64,000 nt of DNA from Massilia sp. CF038. Its GTDB lineage: Bacteria > Pseudomonadota > Gammaproteobacteria > Burkholderiales > Burkholderiaceae_D. The stretch spans positions 62,001 to 126,000 of the forward strand of contig NZ_FQWU01000003.1 of the NCBI RefSeq assembly GCF_900129765.1, read 5' to 3'. Below, piece by piece: positions 19,041 to 27,997 of this stretch (position 1 is its first letter; every line of letters begins with the position of its first letter). Position numbers and translations under genes: made by a program. The notes below the pieces were generated by a model. The model ran no database searches, was not told the origin of the DNA, and was given only the letters and a program-made list of their open reading frames with translations.

Positions 19041-19063
19041 CAACCACTGGCGAAGGCCACTCC

Positions 19064-19507
19064 ATGACATTCCCTCGTATTTTTGCCAGCGCCTTGCTGC
19101 TGCTTGCTTCGGCTGGCGCACAGGCATTTGACTTCAAGTCGATTGGCGCGGCTCCGGCCATCCTGTACGACGCGCCCTCGGTGCGCGGCGGCAAACTGTT
19201 CATCGCACCGCGCGGCATGCCGGTCGAAGTGGTACTCACCTACGGCGAGTGGGTCAAGGTGCGTGACGCCAGCGGCGACATGGCCTGGACCGAAGCGCGC
19301 ACGCTCAGTCCCAAGCGCAATGTGGTGGTGCGCACCGCCAACGCCAAAGTGCGCCCGACTGCCGACGAGAACGGCATTCCGCTGATGACCGCCGACAAGG
19401 GCGTGCTGCTGGAACTGGCCGACCCGCAAGTGTCGACCTGGGTCAAGGTGCGCCACAAGGATGGCATAATCGGTTACATCAAGGCTGTCGACATCTGGGG
19501 CATCTGA
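19064..19507 (+). CDS. Secreted protein with two bacterial SH3-like repeats
   Basis: Periplasmic protein of unknown function. It has 147 aa with a signal peptide (residues 1-21, ending AQA). Two SH3b-like repeats follow: residues about 25-82 (YDAPSVRGGKLFIAPRGMPVEVVLTYGEWVKVRD) and 88-147 (VRTANAKVRPTADENG...TWVKVRHKDGIIGYIKA). Such domains bind peptidoglycan or peptides in related proteins. It lies 21 nt before gpsA. Confidence 0.85.
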   Translation: MTFPRIFASALLLLASAGAQAFDFKSIGAAPAILYDAPSVRGGKLFIAPRGMPVEVVLTYGEWVKVRDASGDMAWTEARTLSPKRNVVVRTANAKVRPTADENGIPLMTADKGVLLELADPQVSTWVKVRHKDGIIGYIKAVDIWGI

Positions 19508-19528
19508 CCCCGGCCACACTGGGGCCCC

Positions 19529-20548
19529 ATGCAAACAACTGCAATTTCTCGCAAGATCACCGTGCTGGGCGCTGGCGCCTGGGGCACGGCGGTCGCGCTG
19601 GCACTGTCCGCGCGCAATGACGTATTGATCTGGGGGCGCGATGGCGCCGCCATGCTCGCCATGGACGCGGCGCGCGAAAACACCCATTACCTGCCCGGCG
19701 TTGCCCTGCCGCCAGCACTGCGCGTAACGGCGGACTTCGATGCCGCCGTGGCCCACGCCAGCGGCGCCGATGCGTTGCTGATTGCAGCCTGCCCGGTGGC
19801 TGGCTTGCGCCCGCTGCTGCGCCAGCTGAAACCCTATCCAATTCCCAATGTCGTGTGGCTGTGCAAGGGCTTTGAATACGGCACCGGCTTGCTGCCGCAC
19901 CAGGTGATGCAGGAAGTCATGGGCGACACGGTGGCGGGCGCGGCCTTGTCTGGCCCCTCTTTTGCCCAGGAAGTGGCGCGCGGCTTGCCTTGCGCACTGA
20001 CCGTGGCGTCCAGTTCGGAAGCCTTGCGCGAGCGCGTGGTCGCCAGCGTGCACGGCGGCAATCTGCGCGTGTATTCCTGCGACGACATGGTGGGCGTGGA
20101 AGTAGGCGGCGCGGTCAAGAATGTGCTGGCGATTGCCACCGGCGTGGCGGACGGGCTTGGGCTGGGCTTGAATGCGCGCGCTGCGCTGATCACCCGTGGC
20201 CTGGCAGAAATTACGCGGCTGGGCAATGCGCTGGGGGCGTCCAGCGCGACCTTTATGGGCTTGACCGGCATGGGTGATTTGATTCTGACCTGCACCGGGG
20301 ACTTGTCGCGCAACCGCAAGGTGGGGCTGGGACTGGCGCTGGGGAAACCATTGGATACCATCGTGGCCGAACTGGGGCATGTGGCGGAAGGCGTGCCTTG
20401 CGCCAAGGCGGTACGCGAACTGGCGCGCAAGCTGGGCGTGGATATGCCGATTACCAATGCGGTGGCCGATGTGCTGTTTGATGGCGGGACGCCGCAAGCG
20501 ATGCTGGCGCAATTGCTGGCGCGTGATCCGAGGGATGAGCTGGCTTAG
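19529..20548 (+). CDS. gpsA: NAD(P)-dependent glycerol-3-phosphate dehydrogenase
   Basis: Makes sn-glycerol-3-phosphate from dihydroxyacetone phosphate for phospholipid synthesis. It has 339 aa, the usual size. The N-terminal nucleotide-binding loop is [13 protein letters not shown] at about 12-24. Conserved segments are [41 protein letters not shown] (catalytic Lys in AVKN) and [25 protein letters not shown]. It ends the rhodanese-grxC-secB-SH3-gpsA plus-strand run and is followed by REP-like copy A. Confidence 0.98.
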   Translation: MQTTAISRKITVLGAGAWGTAVALALSARNDVLIWGRDGAAMLAMDAARENTHYLPGVALPPALRVTADFDAAVAHASGADALLIAACPVAGLRPLLRQLKPYPIPNVVWLCKGFEYGTGLLPHQVMQEVMGDTVAGAALSGPSFAQEVARGLPCALTVASSSEALRERVVASVHGGNLRVYSCDDMVGVEVGGAVKNVLAIATGVADGLGLGLNARAALITRGLAEITRLGNALGASSATFMGLTGMGDLILTCTGDLSRNRKVGLGLALGKPLDTIVAELGHVAEGVPCAKAVRELARKLGVDMPITNAVADVLFDGGTPQAMLAQLLARDPRDELA

Positions 20549-20574
20549 ACCCACGCTGTTCGTCGCATAAAACC

Positions 20575-20660
20575 ACATCGCCCTCGCGAAGGCGGGGGCC
20601 TATAGCACGCTGCCGAATTCGGACACGTGGAATAGGCCCCCGCCTTCGCGAGGGCGATGT
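20575..20660. repeat. REP-like palindromic element, copy A
   Basis: Perfect 29-bp inverted repeat: arm 20575-20603 begins ACATCGCCCTCGCGAAGG and arm 20632-20660 is its exact reverse complement. The 28-nt loop carries an inner palindrome CCGAAttCGG and CACGTG. It lies between convergent gpsA (+) and the cupin gene (-). The same element occurs at 59781-59867 and 63230-63315. Confidence 0.9.
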
Positions 20661-20711
20661 TGTTTTAGCGCTGTGGTTTCTCGAGCGCTGTGGTTTCTCC
20701 AGCGCTGCGGC

Positions 20712-21044
20712 TCAGTTCTGATTCAGCAAAATCGTCAACAACGCCACGGCATCCACATTCGCCCGCAAGCCATGCGGCACGCCACCGAGCAAGTACAACA
20801 TTTCCCCCGGCCGCAGCACGGTCGAATTGCCATGCGCATCGCAGACAATCTCCCCCTGCAGGCACAGCAAGGTAATCTCGCCATCCACCCGGTGCACCGG
20901 CATTTCGCGCTCTTTGGGCAGCACCAGCCGGATCAATTCCATGTGCTCGGTTTTAGCCAACGCCACCGACGTGAAATGCGCAATATCGTCGTCGCTGCGC
21001 TGCAGCCGAATCAGTTCGCCGGAAGCGGCATGTGGTAAAGCCAT
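20712..21044 (-). CDS. Small cupin-domain protein
   Basis: Single cupin-fold protein of unknown substrate. It has 110 aa from ATG 21044, chosen because AGGAG lies 6 nt upstream (reading caggagtagcg ATG); a longer frame to 21095 lacks this. The fold is suggested by the MPVHRVDGEITLLCLQGEIVC pattern and RPGEMLYLLGGVPHGLRA, the two cupin motifs. The usual HxH pair of motif 1 is reduced to one His, so metal binding is uncertain. It is convergent with gpsA. Confidence 0.8.
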   Translation of the reverse strand: MALPHAASGELIRLQRSDDDIAHFTSVALAKTEHMELIRLVLPKEREMPVHRVDGEITLLCLQGEIVCDAHGNSTVLRPGEMLYLLGGVPHGLRANVDAVALLTILLNQN

Positions 21045-21128
21045 CGCTACTCCTGTCAGTCTGTTCCAGAACCTTATTCTTGCCGAATTCGCCAAACGGT
21101 GGCGCAGGATTGGCGCTTGCTCACGCGC

Positions 21129-21818
21129 TCATTCCTCGGCGGGCGCCACCTCGACCGAACGCAGCCAGGACACCAGCGCAAATGCATCCTTGTAGGCGCG
21201 CGCCAGTTGCGGCACCAGCTCGTCAGGCGAATTGAGCTTGAGCTTCACTTCGGTCCAGACGAAAAATCCCTTGAGCTTCAAATATTCGATGTGCGGGTGG
21301 TCGGGATCAAAACCCTTGGGTGGGCGCTGCAGCTTGTGCTCGGTTTCCATATCGCCAAAGGTAGCGCGCAAGGCCTTGTTCTTGACCAGCTTGCCGAAGC
21401 CGGCGGCATCGTCCACGATCTGTGCGCGAATGGCCTTCAAGCGGTCCGGCGGCGGCAGGTATTCCCCCGCGCCCATGCCCAGCGTGCCATCGCCTTCAAT
21501 GTGGAAATAATAGGTCGGCCCGCCACCGGCACTGGGGCGGCGCAGGTCACGCGGGGTAATTCCCGCGGAAAAACGCGTCTTGTAAGGCCGCTTGTCATGG
21601 GAAAAACGAATATCCCGGTTGATGCGGAACATGGCTTTCTTGGGATTGCAGGCAACCACTTGCGGGTCGAAACGGGCAATCGCGGCAATCAGCTCGGTGA
21701 CCACGGTCTCGAACTCTTCGCGCAAAATGTCATAGCGCGGCTTGTTGTGGATGAACCAGGGCCGGTTATTGTTATCGCTCAGCTCGGTGAGAAATTGCGT
21801 GAGGTCGCGCAAATGCAT
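21129..21818 (-). CDS. DUF2461 family protein
   Basis: Conserved protein of unknown function. It has 229 aa from ATG 21818. It matches the TIGR02453/DUF2461 pattern: N-terminal FLTELSDNNNRPWFIHNKPRYD, then FRINRDIRFSHDKRPYKTRFSA and AGGGPTYYFHIEGDGTLGMGAGEYLP. The family is cytosolic and widespread but has no assigned role. It lies 22 nt after the DegS-like protease gene, so the two may be co-transcribed. Confidence 0.85.
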   Translation of the reverse strand: MHLRDLTQFLTELSDNNNRPWFIHNKPRYDILREEFETVVTELIAAIARFDPQVVACNPKKAMFRINRDIRFSHDKRPYKTRFSAGITPRDLRRPSAGGGPTYYFHIEGDGTLGMGAGEYLPPPDRLKAIRAQIVDDAAGFGKLVKNKALRATFGDMETEHKLQRPPKGFDPDHPHIEYLKLKGFFVWTEVKLKLNSPDELVPQLARAYKDAFALVSWLRSVEVAPAEE

Positions 21819-21840
21819 GCTTGAGAATCCAAAGAGTAAA

Positions 21841-22992
21841 TTATTGAGGAAGGCGGGGCCGCTTGGCGACGTCAACGTCGATGGCGGCCTCGCGGTGATT
21901 GCGCATGACCGTCATGGTCGCTTTCTGGCCTGGTTGTAGCTGAGCGATCAGGTTCAGCATTTCGCTGGTGTTGGCAACCGGCTTGCCGGCCACGGTCAGC
22001 AAGATATCGCCCGGTTTGATGCCCGCCTTGTCGGCCGGCCCGTTGCGCACCACGCCAGCAATGATGGTGCCGGATTCTTTGTCGAGGCCAAAGCTTTCCG
22101 CCAGTTCCGGCGTGATGTCCTGGCTTTCGATGCCGATCCAGCCGCGCACCACCTGGCCGTGCTTGATGATGCCATCCATCACAGTTTTGGCAGTGCTGAC
22201 GGGAATGGCAAAGCCGATGCCCACCGAGCCGCCACTTTGCGAGTAGATAGCCGAGTTAATGCCCAACAGATGGCCGTTGCTGTCGATCAGCGCCCCGCCC
22301 GAGTTGCCAAAGTTAATGGCCGCATCGGTCTGGATGAAGTTTTCAAAATGGTTGATGTGCAGATTGTTGCGGCCCAGCGCGGAAATGATGCCCATCGTGA
22401 CCGTCTGCCCCACGCCGAACGGGTTGCCAATGGCCAACACCACATCGCCCACCCGCGCATCTTCCGCGTGGCCCAGCACAATCACGGGCAGATTTTTGGC
22501 GGCAATGCGAATCACGGCCAGATCGGTTTCGGGGTCGGTGCCCACCACCTTGGCCGGCGCCTTGCGGCCGTCGGCCAGCACAACATCGATTTCGTCGGCG
22601 GCTTCAATCACATGGTTGTTGGTGAGGATGTAACCGTCCGGACTGACGATCACGCCGGAGCCCAGGCTCGATTGCTGTTCCGGGCGCGGCGTGCGGTCGC
22701 CAAAAAAGCGGCGGAAGAACGGGTCCTTGAGCAGTGGGTGCTCGCGCCCAAGCGACTTGCTGGTGAGGATGTTGACCACGGCCGGCATGGCGCGCCCGGC
22801 TGCTTCCCGGTAACTGCCCGCCAGCGCCGGCACGCGCGCCGATTCGATCACTGGAACCGCATTGCCAACCCTCCCCACCTGGGCTTGCTGGCCCAGTCCC
22901 CGCAGCCACTCGGGCCGCAGGGATGCAACGACAAAGTACAGCGCCAGCGCAACAGTAACAACTTGTGCAAACAACAGCCAGAGACGTCGCAT
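21841..22992 (-). CDS. DegS/AlgW-like S1C serine protease with one PDZ domain
   Basis: Membrane-anchored periplasmic protease of the HtrA family. It has 383 aa. One N-terminal membrane segment (residues 5-24) anchors it. The catalytic triad is visible as His127 (LTNNHVIEA), Asp157 (DPETDLAVIRI) and Ser231 (NFGNSGGAL). One PDZ domain lies at about 285-375 (GIIKHGQVVRGWIGIESQDI...GIKPGDILLTVAGKP). The single PDZ and the anchor fit DegS/AlgW, which start RpoE-type stress signalling; DegP and DegQ have two PDZ domains. No rseA or rpoE is seen nearby, so the regulatory role is inferred. Confidence 0.92.
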   Translation of the reverse strand: MRRLWLLFAQVVTVALALYFVVASLRPEWLRGLGQQAQVGRVGNAVPVIESARVPALAGSYREAAGRAMPAVVNILTSKSLGREHPLLKDPFFRRFFGDRTPRPEQQSSLGSGVIVSPDGYILTNNHVIEAADEIDVVLADGRKAPAKVVGTDPETDLAVIRIAAKNLPVIVLGHAEDARVGDVVLAIGNPFGVGQTVTMGIISALGRNNLHINHFENFIQTDAAINFGNSGGALIDSNGHLLGINSAIYSQSGGSVGIGFAIPVSTAKTVMDGIIKHGQVVRGWIGIESQDITPELAESFGLDKESGTIIAGVVRNGPADKAGIKPGDILLTVAGKPVANTSEMLNLIAQLQPGQKATMTVMRNHREAAIDVDVAKRPRLPQ

Positions 22993-23010
22993 TGCGGGCG
23001 CGGCCTTTCC

Positions 23011-23427
23011 TTACTTTTTGAGGGAATCGCGGATTTCGCGCAGCAGCACGATATCTTCGGGCGTGGCGGCCGGGGCGGCGACCACTGGTTGGTTGCGCTT
23101 GAGACGGTTCATCAGGCGGATCATCTGGAAGATCACGAAGGCCAGAATGATGAAGTTGAGCAGCACGGTGAAGAAGTTACCGTAAGCCAGCACGGCGCCC
23201 AGCTTTTTGGCTTCGGCCAGCGACAGGCCCATGGCTTGGCCATTGAGGGGAAGGTAATAGCTGGCGAAATCGAGACCGCCAAACAACAGGCCGATGGGGG
23301 GCATGATCACGTCCGCCACCAGGGAATCGACAATCTTGCCAAAAGCACCACCGATGATCACACCGACAGCCAAATCGACGACATTGCCCTTCATTGCGAA
23401 CTCGCGGAACTCGCTCATCATGCCCAT
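23011..23427 (-). CDS. mscL: Large-conductance mechanosensitive channel
   Basis: Homopentameric channel that opens under membrane tension during osmotic downshock. It has 138 aa from ATG 23427, preceded by AGGGGA. It shows the typical N-terminus [33 protein letters not shown] (amphipathic helix then TM1, glycine-rich pore) and TM2 at about 80-100 ([23 protein letters not shown]), then a charged C-terminal bundle. It lies 18 nt before the protease gene on the same strand. Confidence 0.97.
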   Translation of the reverse strand: MGMMSEFREFAMKGNVVDLAVGVIIGGAFGKIVDSLVADVIMPPIGLLFGGLDFASYYLPLNGQAMGLSLAEAKKLGAVLAYGNFFTVLLNFIILAFVIFQMIRLMNRLKRNQPVVAAPAATPEDIVLLREIRDSLKK

Positions 23428-23616
23428 GTTTTCCCCTTTTGTGTTGTGAAAGAATGACAGGCCGATCATACAGCGAACTGCTTAGAAACCAAACGCCGCC
23501 ACGCAGTTCCAAACCGGCCTGGACGTGAAAACCGCGAAAAAGCGTGTTTACTACGCCCAAACGGGTCGGAAACGGTTCAAAATGCGCGCAGCTTGGGCAC
23601 GCGGCATCATTTTTTC

Positions 23617-23645
23617 TTCATTTCGATCACCGCTTCCCTTATAAT
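23617..23645 (+). promoter_or_regulatory. Putative petABC promoter
   Basis: TATAAT -10 box at 23640-23645 with TTCATT 17 nt upstream (23617-23622), 64 nt before the petA ATG. The 282-nt gap between mscL (-) and petA (+) holds no other gene that can be supported. Confidence 0.5.
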
Positions 23646-23709
23646 TTAAGGTTGCTAGAAGCTCTAAGTGGCTTTTTAAGATTTCGCATTTTGACTGATT
23701 GGGGTTGGT

Positions 23710-24318
23710 ATGAGTAACGAAAAGCAGGTCGATTCAGGCCGCCGCGTTTTGCTCGGAGCTACATGCGTGGCGGGTGGCGCAGTAGGTTTGGGCGCGGCGG
23801 GCGCCTTGGTAAGCACCTTCCAGCCGTCGGAAAAGGCGAAAGCCGCCGGCGCACCGGTGGAAGTAGACATTGCCGGCATGGCGCCGGGCGAAATGAAAAC
23901 CGTGGAATGGCGCGGCAAACCCGTATGGATTCTGAAGCGTTCGCCAGAAATGGTCGAGTCGCTCAAGAAGACCGACGCTGCCGTGGCCGACCCGAAATCG
24001 GAACGCGCCCCGGACGAACTGACGCCAGAGTACGCCCGCAACGAACACCGCTCGATCAAGCCTGAATTCCTGGTCGCCGTCGGTATCTGCTCGCACCTCG
24101 GCTGCTCCCCAACCAGCAAATTCGCAGCCGGCGCCCAGCCCAACCTGCCAGACGACTGGGCCGGCGGCTTCCTGTGCCCATGCCACGGTTCGACCTTCGA
24201 CCTGGCCGGCCGCGTATTCAAGAACAAGCCAGCGCCGGACAATCTGCAAGTGCCGCGCCACATGTTCACCAGCGACACCCATCTGGTCATCGGTAAAGAC
24301 GAGAAAGGCGAGGCATAA
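23710..24318 (+). CDS. petA: Ubiquinol-cytochrome c reductase, Rieske iron-sulfur subunit
   Basis: Carries the [2Fe-2S] cluster that takes the first electron from ubiquinol in complex bc1. It has 202 aa. A twin-arginine start (GRRVLL) precedes the membrane anchor at about 13-36, as for Tat-exported Rieske proteins. Cluster ligands are visible as C127-x-H129 (ICSHLGC) and C156-P-C158-H159 (LCPCHGS). It begins the petABC operon; the petB ATG follows 2 nt after the stop. Confidence 0.97.
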   Translation: MSNEKQVDSGRRVLLGATCVAGGAVGLGAAGALVSTFQPSEKAKAAGAPVEVDIAGMAPGEMKTVEWRGKPVWILKRSPEMVESLKKTDAAVADPKSERAPDELTPEYARNEHRSIKPEFLVAVGICSHLGCSPTSKFAAGAQPNLPDDWAGGFLCPCHGSTFDLAGRVFKNKPAPDNLQVPRHMFTSDTHLVIGKDEKGEA

Positions 24319-24320
24319 TC

Positions 24321-25733
24321 ATGGCCGCTTTTAAAGAAACCAAATTGCCGGCCAACGCGCCAGTCGCCGAAAAAGGCCTGGCCTGGGTGGACGACCGTTT
24401 CCCGCTGACCAAGCTGTGGAATGATCAGTGGGGCAAGTACTACGCTCCAAAAAACTTCAACTTCTGGTACATCTTCGGCTCGCTCGCGATGCTGATCCTG
24501 GTACTGCAGATCGTCACCGGTATCTTCCTGACGATGCACTACAAACCAGACGCTAACCTGGCTTTCAGCTCGGTTGAATACATCATGCGCGAAGTTCCGT
24601 GGGGCTGGCTGGTGCGCTACATGCACTCGACCGGCGCTTCCGCGTTCTTCATCGTCGTCTATCTGCACATGACGCGCGGCCTTCTGTACGGTTCGTATCG
24701 CAAACCGCGCGAACTGATCTGGCTGTTCGGCTTTGCCATCTTCCTGGCGCTGATGGCCGAAGCCTTCTTTGGCTACCTGCTGCCATGGGGTCAGATGTCG
24801 TACTGGGGCGCACAGGTGATCGTCAACCTGTTTGGTGCAATTCCTTTCATCGGCCCTGATCTGTCGCTGTGGATTCGCGGTGACTATGTTGTGTCCGACG
24901 CGACCCTGAACCGCTTCTTCGCCTTCCACGTGATCGCGATTCCTCTGGTTCTGCTGGGCCTGGTTGCTGCCCACTTGATCGCGCTGCACGAAGTTGGTTC
25001 GAACAATCCTGACGGTATCGAAGTCAAAGAGAATCTGGGCCCGGATGGTCACCCTGTGGACGCGATTCCTTCGCATCCTTACTACTCGGTGCACGATCTG
25101 TTTGGCGTGTCGGTGTTCCTGTTGATCTTCAGCGCAGTGGTGTTCTTTGCCCCGGAAATGGGCGGCTACTTCCTGGAATACAACAACTTCATTCCAGCTG
25201 ACTCGCTCAAGACCCCGGCGCACATTGCACCGACCTGGTACTTCACGCCGTTCTACTCGGTACTGCGCGCCACGACCGCTGACTTCATGTACGTGCTGAT
25301 GGCTGCCATCGCCCTGTATGTGGTCTTCATCTGGCTCAAATCGCGTCTGCCACAGCTGGTGAAAATCGCGATTGCCGTTCTGGCCATCCTGATCATTATC
25401 GGCATGCTGCCGCAGGTGCTCGATGCGAAGTTCTGGGGTGTGGTGCTGTTCGGTTCGTCGGTGATGATCATTGCCGCGCTGCCATGGCTGGATCACTCGC
25501 CTGTCAAGTCGATCCGCTATCGTCCGGACTGGCACAAGTATGTCTACGCAGTATTCGGTCTGTCGTTCGTGACCCTGGGCTACCTTGGTACCCAGCTCCC
25601 GACTGCGGCATTCACGATTCTGTCGCAAGTGTGCACGCTGATTTACTTCAGCTTCTTCCTGCTGATGCCTTGGTGGAGCTCGATGGGCACCTTCAAGCCG
25701 GTGCCGAAACGTGTGACGTTCCATCCGCACTAA
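24321..25733 (+). CDS. petB: Cytochrome b of complex bc1
   Basis: Membrane core of complex bc1 with two b-type haems and the Qo and Qi sites. It has 470 aa, fused full-length type with about nine membrane helices. The haem-binding helices contain [32 protein letters not shown] and [17 protein letters not shown]. The Qo motif reads P-T-W-Y ([18 protein letters not shown]) instead of the classical PEWY: the glutamate is replaced by threonine. It lies between petA and petC; the spacing to petC is 34 nt. Confidence 0.97.
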   Translation: MAAFKETKLPANAPVAEKGLAWVDDRFPLTKLWNDQWGKYYAPKNFNFWYIFGSLAMLILVLQIVTGIFLTMHYKPDANLAFSSVEYIMREVPWGWLVRYMHSTGASAFFIVVYLHMTRGLLYGSYRKPRELIWLFGFAIFLALMAEAFFGYLLPWGQMSYWGAQVIVNLFGAIPFIGPDLSLWIRGDYVVSDATLNRFFAFHVIAIPLVLLGLVAAHLIALHEVGSNNPDGIEVKENLGPDGHPVDAIPSHPYYSVHDLFGVSVFLLIFSAVVFFAPEMGGYFLEYNNFIPADSLKTPAHIAPTWYFTPFYSVLRATTADFMYVLMAAIALYVVFIWLKSRLPQLVKIAIAVLAILIIIGMLPQVLDAKFWGVVLFGSSVMIIAALPWLDHSPVKSIRYRPDWHKYVYAVFGLSFVTLGYLGTQLPTAAFTILSQVCTLIYFSFFLLMPWWSSMGTFKPVPKRVTFHPH

Positions 25734-25767
25734 TCGACGACACCACACAAGCGAAAAAGGACATTAC

Positions 25768-26529
25768 ATGAATTTTCCGAAGAAACTGATCGCTATGCTG
25801 GCATTGCTGCCAGCGATGGCATTCGCCAGCTCCGGCACGCATCCGCTGGATCGCGCGCCAGAGCGCACCAGCATGGCCGCCCTGCAGAACGGCGCCAAGC
25901 TGTTCGTCAACCACTGCCTGAACTGCCACTCGGCCTCCTCGATGCGCTACAACCGTCTGCGCGATCTGGGTCTGACCGAAGACCAGATCAAGGCCAACCT
26001 GCTGTTCAGCCAGGACAAGGTCGGCGGCATGATGACCACCGCCCTGCGCGCTGAAGATGCCAAAGCCTGGTTCGGCGTGGTTCCGCCGGACCTGTCGGTG
26101 ATTGCCCGCGCCAAGGCCTCCTCGGGTGGCACCGGTGCCGACTATCTGTACACCTACCTGCGTACCTTCTACAAGGACGACACCCGTCCGACTGGCTGGA
26201 ACAACCTGGTGGTACCGAACGTCGCCATGCCGCACGTAATGTGGGAGCAACAGGGCGTGCGCACCGTCAAGATGGTGGAAGAAAAAGATCCGCATGATGA
26301 AACCAAGACCGTGCACAAGTTCGCTGGCTTCGAGCAAGTCTCCAAAGGCACCATGACGCCGCTGGAATTCGATGAAGCGACGTCCGATCTGGTCGCCTAC
26401 ATGGAATGGATGGCCGAACCGGCCGCCGGCACGCGCAAGAAACTGGGCGTGTGGGTAATCTTCCTGATGACCATCTTCGCGACCTTCGCCTGGCTGCTGA
26501 GCAAGTCGTACTGGAAAGAAGTTAAGTAA
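25768..26529 (+). CDS. petC: Cytochrome c1 of complex bc1
   Basis: Membrane-anchored c-type cytochrome that passes electrons from the Rieske protein to soluble cytochrome c. It has 253 aa. The signal peptide ends near MAFA (residue 20). The haem motif C-L-N-C-H lies at about residues 51-55 (NHCLNCHSASSMRYNR). The likely axial Met lies in VVPNVAMPHVMW. A C-terminal membrane anchor follows (about 229-246, LGVWVIFLMTIFATFAWLL). A strong hairpin follows nine bases after the stop. Confidence 0.97.
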   Translation: MNFPKKLIAMLALLPAMAFASSGTHPLDRAPERTSMAALQNGAKLFVNHCLNCHSASSMRYNRLRDLGLTEDQIKANLLFSQDKVGGMMTTALRAEDAKAWFGVVPPDLSVIARAKASSGGTGADYLYTYLRTFYKDDTRPTGWNNLVVPNVAMPHVMWEQQGVRTVKMVEEKDPHDETKTVHKFAGFEQVSKGTMTPLEFDEATSDLVAYMEWMAEPAAGTRKKLGVWVIFLMTIFATFAWLLSKSYWKEVK

Positions 26530-26537
26530 GTCATTTC

Positions 26538-26565
26538 ATTGCCCGCCTGTGCGGGCAATCATTTT
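26538..26565 (+). terminator. Terminator-like hairpin after petC
   Basis: Perfect arms ATTGCCCGC / GCGGGCAAT with a 4-nt loop, then CATTTTC. It separates petABC from sspA and probably gives partial termination. Confidence 0.65.
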
Positions 26566-26617
26566 CGGGGTGATCCGCTAGTCGTTTCACCCCCTTTGTT
26601 TCTAAGGAACTATAAAG

Positions 26618-27229
26618 ATGATGGTTCTCTACTCTGGCACCACGTGCCCGTTCTCCCAACGCTGCCGCCTGGTCCTGTTCGAAAAGGGCATGGACTTCGA
26701 AGTGCGCGATGTGGATCTGTTCAACAAGCCAGAAGATATTTCGACGATGAACCCGTACGGCCAGGTGCCGATTCTGGTTGAGCGCGAATTGATCCTGTAC
26801 GAATCGAACATCATCAACGAATACATCGACGAACGCTTCCCGCATCCGCAACTGATGCCAGCCGATCCGTTGATGCGCGCCCGCGCCCGCCTGATGCTGT
26901 TCAATTTCGAAAAAGAATTGTTCGTGCACGTGCACGTGCTCGAAAGCGAGCGCGCCAAGGCCAACGACAAGAGCCACGACAAGGCGCGCGCGGAAATTCG
27001 CGACCGTCTGACCACGCTCGCGCCGCTGTTCCTGAAGAACAAGTACATGCTCGGCGACGAGTTCTCGATGCTGGACGTCGCTGTTGCCCCGTTGCTGTGG
27101 CGCCTGGACCACTACGGTATCGAACTGTCGAAAACCGCTGCCCCGCTGATGAAGTACGCCGAACGCATCTTCTCGCGTCCAGCCTACATCGAAGCGCTGA
27201 CGCCGTCCGAAAAAGTCATGCGTCGTTAA
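26618..27229 (+). CDS. sspA: Stringent starvation protein A
   Basis: GST-fold protein that binds RNA polymerase and changes promoter choice in starvation. It has 203 aa. The N-terminal thioredoxin-like domain is MMVLYSGTTCPFSQRCRLVL (Cys at 10), followed by NPYGQVPILVE with cis-Pro. The C-terminal helical domain includes ARARLMLFNFEKELFVHVHVLE. Two consecutive ATG codons start the gene, so either 26618 or 26621 may be used. Position between petC and sspB is typical of betaproteobacteria. Confidence 0.95.
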   Translation: MMVLYSGTTCPFSQRCRLVLFEKGMDFEVRDVDLFNKPEDISTMNPYGQVPILVERELILYESNIINEYIDERFPHPQLMPADPLMRARARLMLFNFEKELFVHVHVLESERAKANDKSHDKARAEIRDRLTTLAPLFLKNKYMLGDEFSMLDVAVAPLLWRLDHYGIELSKTAAPLMKYAERIFSRPAYIEALTPSEKVMRR

Positions 27230-27243
27230 TAGCCGTTCCGGCT

Positions 27244-27297
27244 GCCTGCACACCGGCGCGCGCCTTGCGGCGCAAGGCCTTACACTGGTGTGCAGGC
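27244..27297. repeat. Nested inverted repeats between sspA and sspB
   Basis: Outer perfect 11-bp arms GCCTGCACACC (27244-27254) / GGTGTGCAGGC (27287-27297) enclose a second hairpin GCCTTGC-ggc-GCAAGGC (27262-27278). The structure ends 20 nt before the sspB ATG and has no T-run, so it may tune translation or mRNA stability rather than stop transcription. Confidence 0.7.
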
Positions 27298-27317
27298 TGT
27301 CCCCCACTCAGAAGAAC

Positions 27318-27809
27318 ATGTCCGAACTCTCAACCAAGCCCTACATGCTGCGCGCCATTTACGAATGGTGCACCGATAGCGGCTTCACGCCCTACCTGGC
27401 GGTCAAGGTCGATGCCGCCACGACGGTGCCGATGGAATACGTCAAGAAGGGTGAAATCGTCCTCAACATCAGCTTTGGCGCCACTTCGGGCCTGAAGATG
27501 GACAATGACGCGATTCATTTCCACGCACGCTTCGGCGGCGTCTCGCGCGAGATTTACGTGCCTGTGCAAAACGTGCTGGCGATTTACGCCAACGAAAACG
27601 GTCAGGGCATGGCGTTTGAAGTAAGCACCACCGCCTCGGAAACTCCGGCACCAGTTGCTCCGGAAGCCCCACTGGCCAGTGTGCCGTCGCTGGCATCGGT
27701 CCCGACCGCGCCGGCGGAAGCACCAGCCAAAGACAGTGCCCCTGCCCCGGACGACAACAACGATCCGCCGAAAAAGGGTGGACGCCCGACGCTTACGCGC
27801 ATCAAATAG
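27318..27809 (+). CDS. sspB: ClpXP protease specificity factor SspB
   Basis: Adaptor that delivers ssrA-tagged proteins to ClpXP. It has 163 aa from ATG 27318. The substrate-binding domain is at residues 1-105 (KPYMLRAIYEWCTDSGFTPYL, GEIVLNISFGATSGLKMDND, FHARFGGVSREIYVPVQNVLAIYANENGQGM). A flexible Pro/Ala-rich tail follows, ending in KKGGRPTLTRIK, the ClpX-binding type C-terminus. It is the last gene of the petABC-sspAB block. Confidence 0.96.
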   Translation: MSELSTKPYMLRAIYEWCTDSGFTPYLAVKVDAATTVPMEYVKKGEIVLNISFGATSGLKMDNDAIHFHARFGGVSREIYVPVQNVLAIYANENGQGMAFEVSTTASETPAPVAPEAPLASVPSLASVPTAPAEAPAKDSAPAPDDNNDPPKKGGRPTLTRIK

Positions 27810-27811
27810 CG

Positions 27812-27817
27812 TATAAT
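27812..27817 (+). promoter_or_regulatory. -10 box of tRNA-Thr
   Basis: TATAAT lies 20 nt upstream of the tRNA 5' end and just behind the sspB stop. The -35 region overlaps sspB coding sequence and is not distinct. Confidence 0.5.
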
Positions 27818-27837
27818 TTGGGCCAGTAAAAGTTTTC

Positions 27838-27913
<76 letters not shown>

Positions 27914-27936
27914 GTCTTAGTAGCAGAGAATCACGG

Positions 27937-27977
27937 AAAACCCAGGGTTTGCTTAAGCGGCGAATCCTGGGTTTTTT
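27937..27977 (+). terminator. Terminator after tRNA-Thr
   Basis: Perfect 10-bp arms AAAACCCAGG / CCTGGGTTTT with a 19-nt loop and a T-run. It also lies just past the stop of the minus-strand nucleotidyltransferase gene, so it may serve both strands. Confidence 0.85.
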
Positions 27978-27997
27978 GTTTGAACTTGCAGATCGCC

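Noticed and set aside
23676-25748. 690-codon minus-strand frame across petA and petB
   Set aside because: Shadow frame: its His/Arg/Gln-rich translation has no recognisable domain and it covers two certain plus-strand genes.
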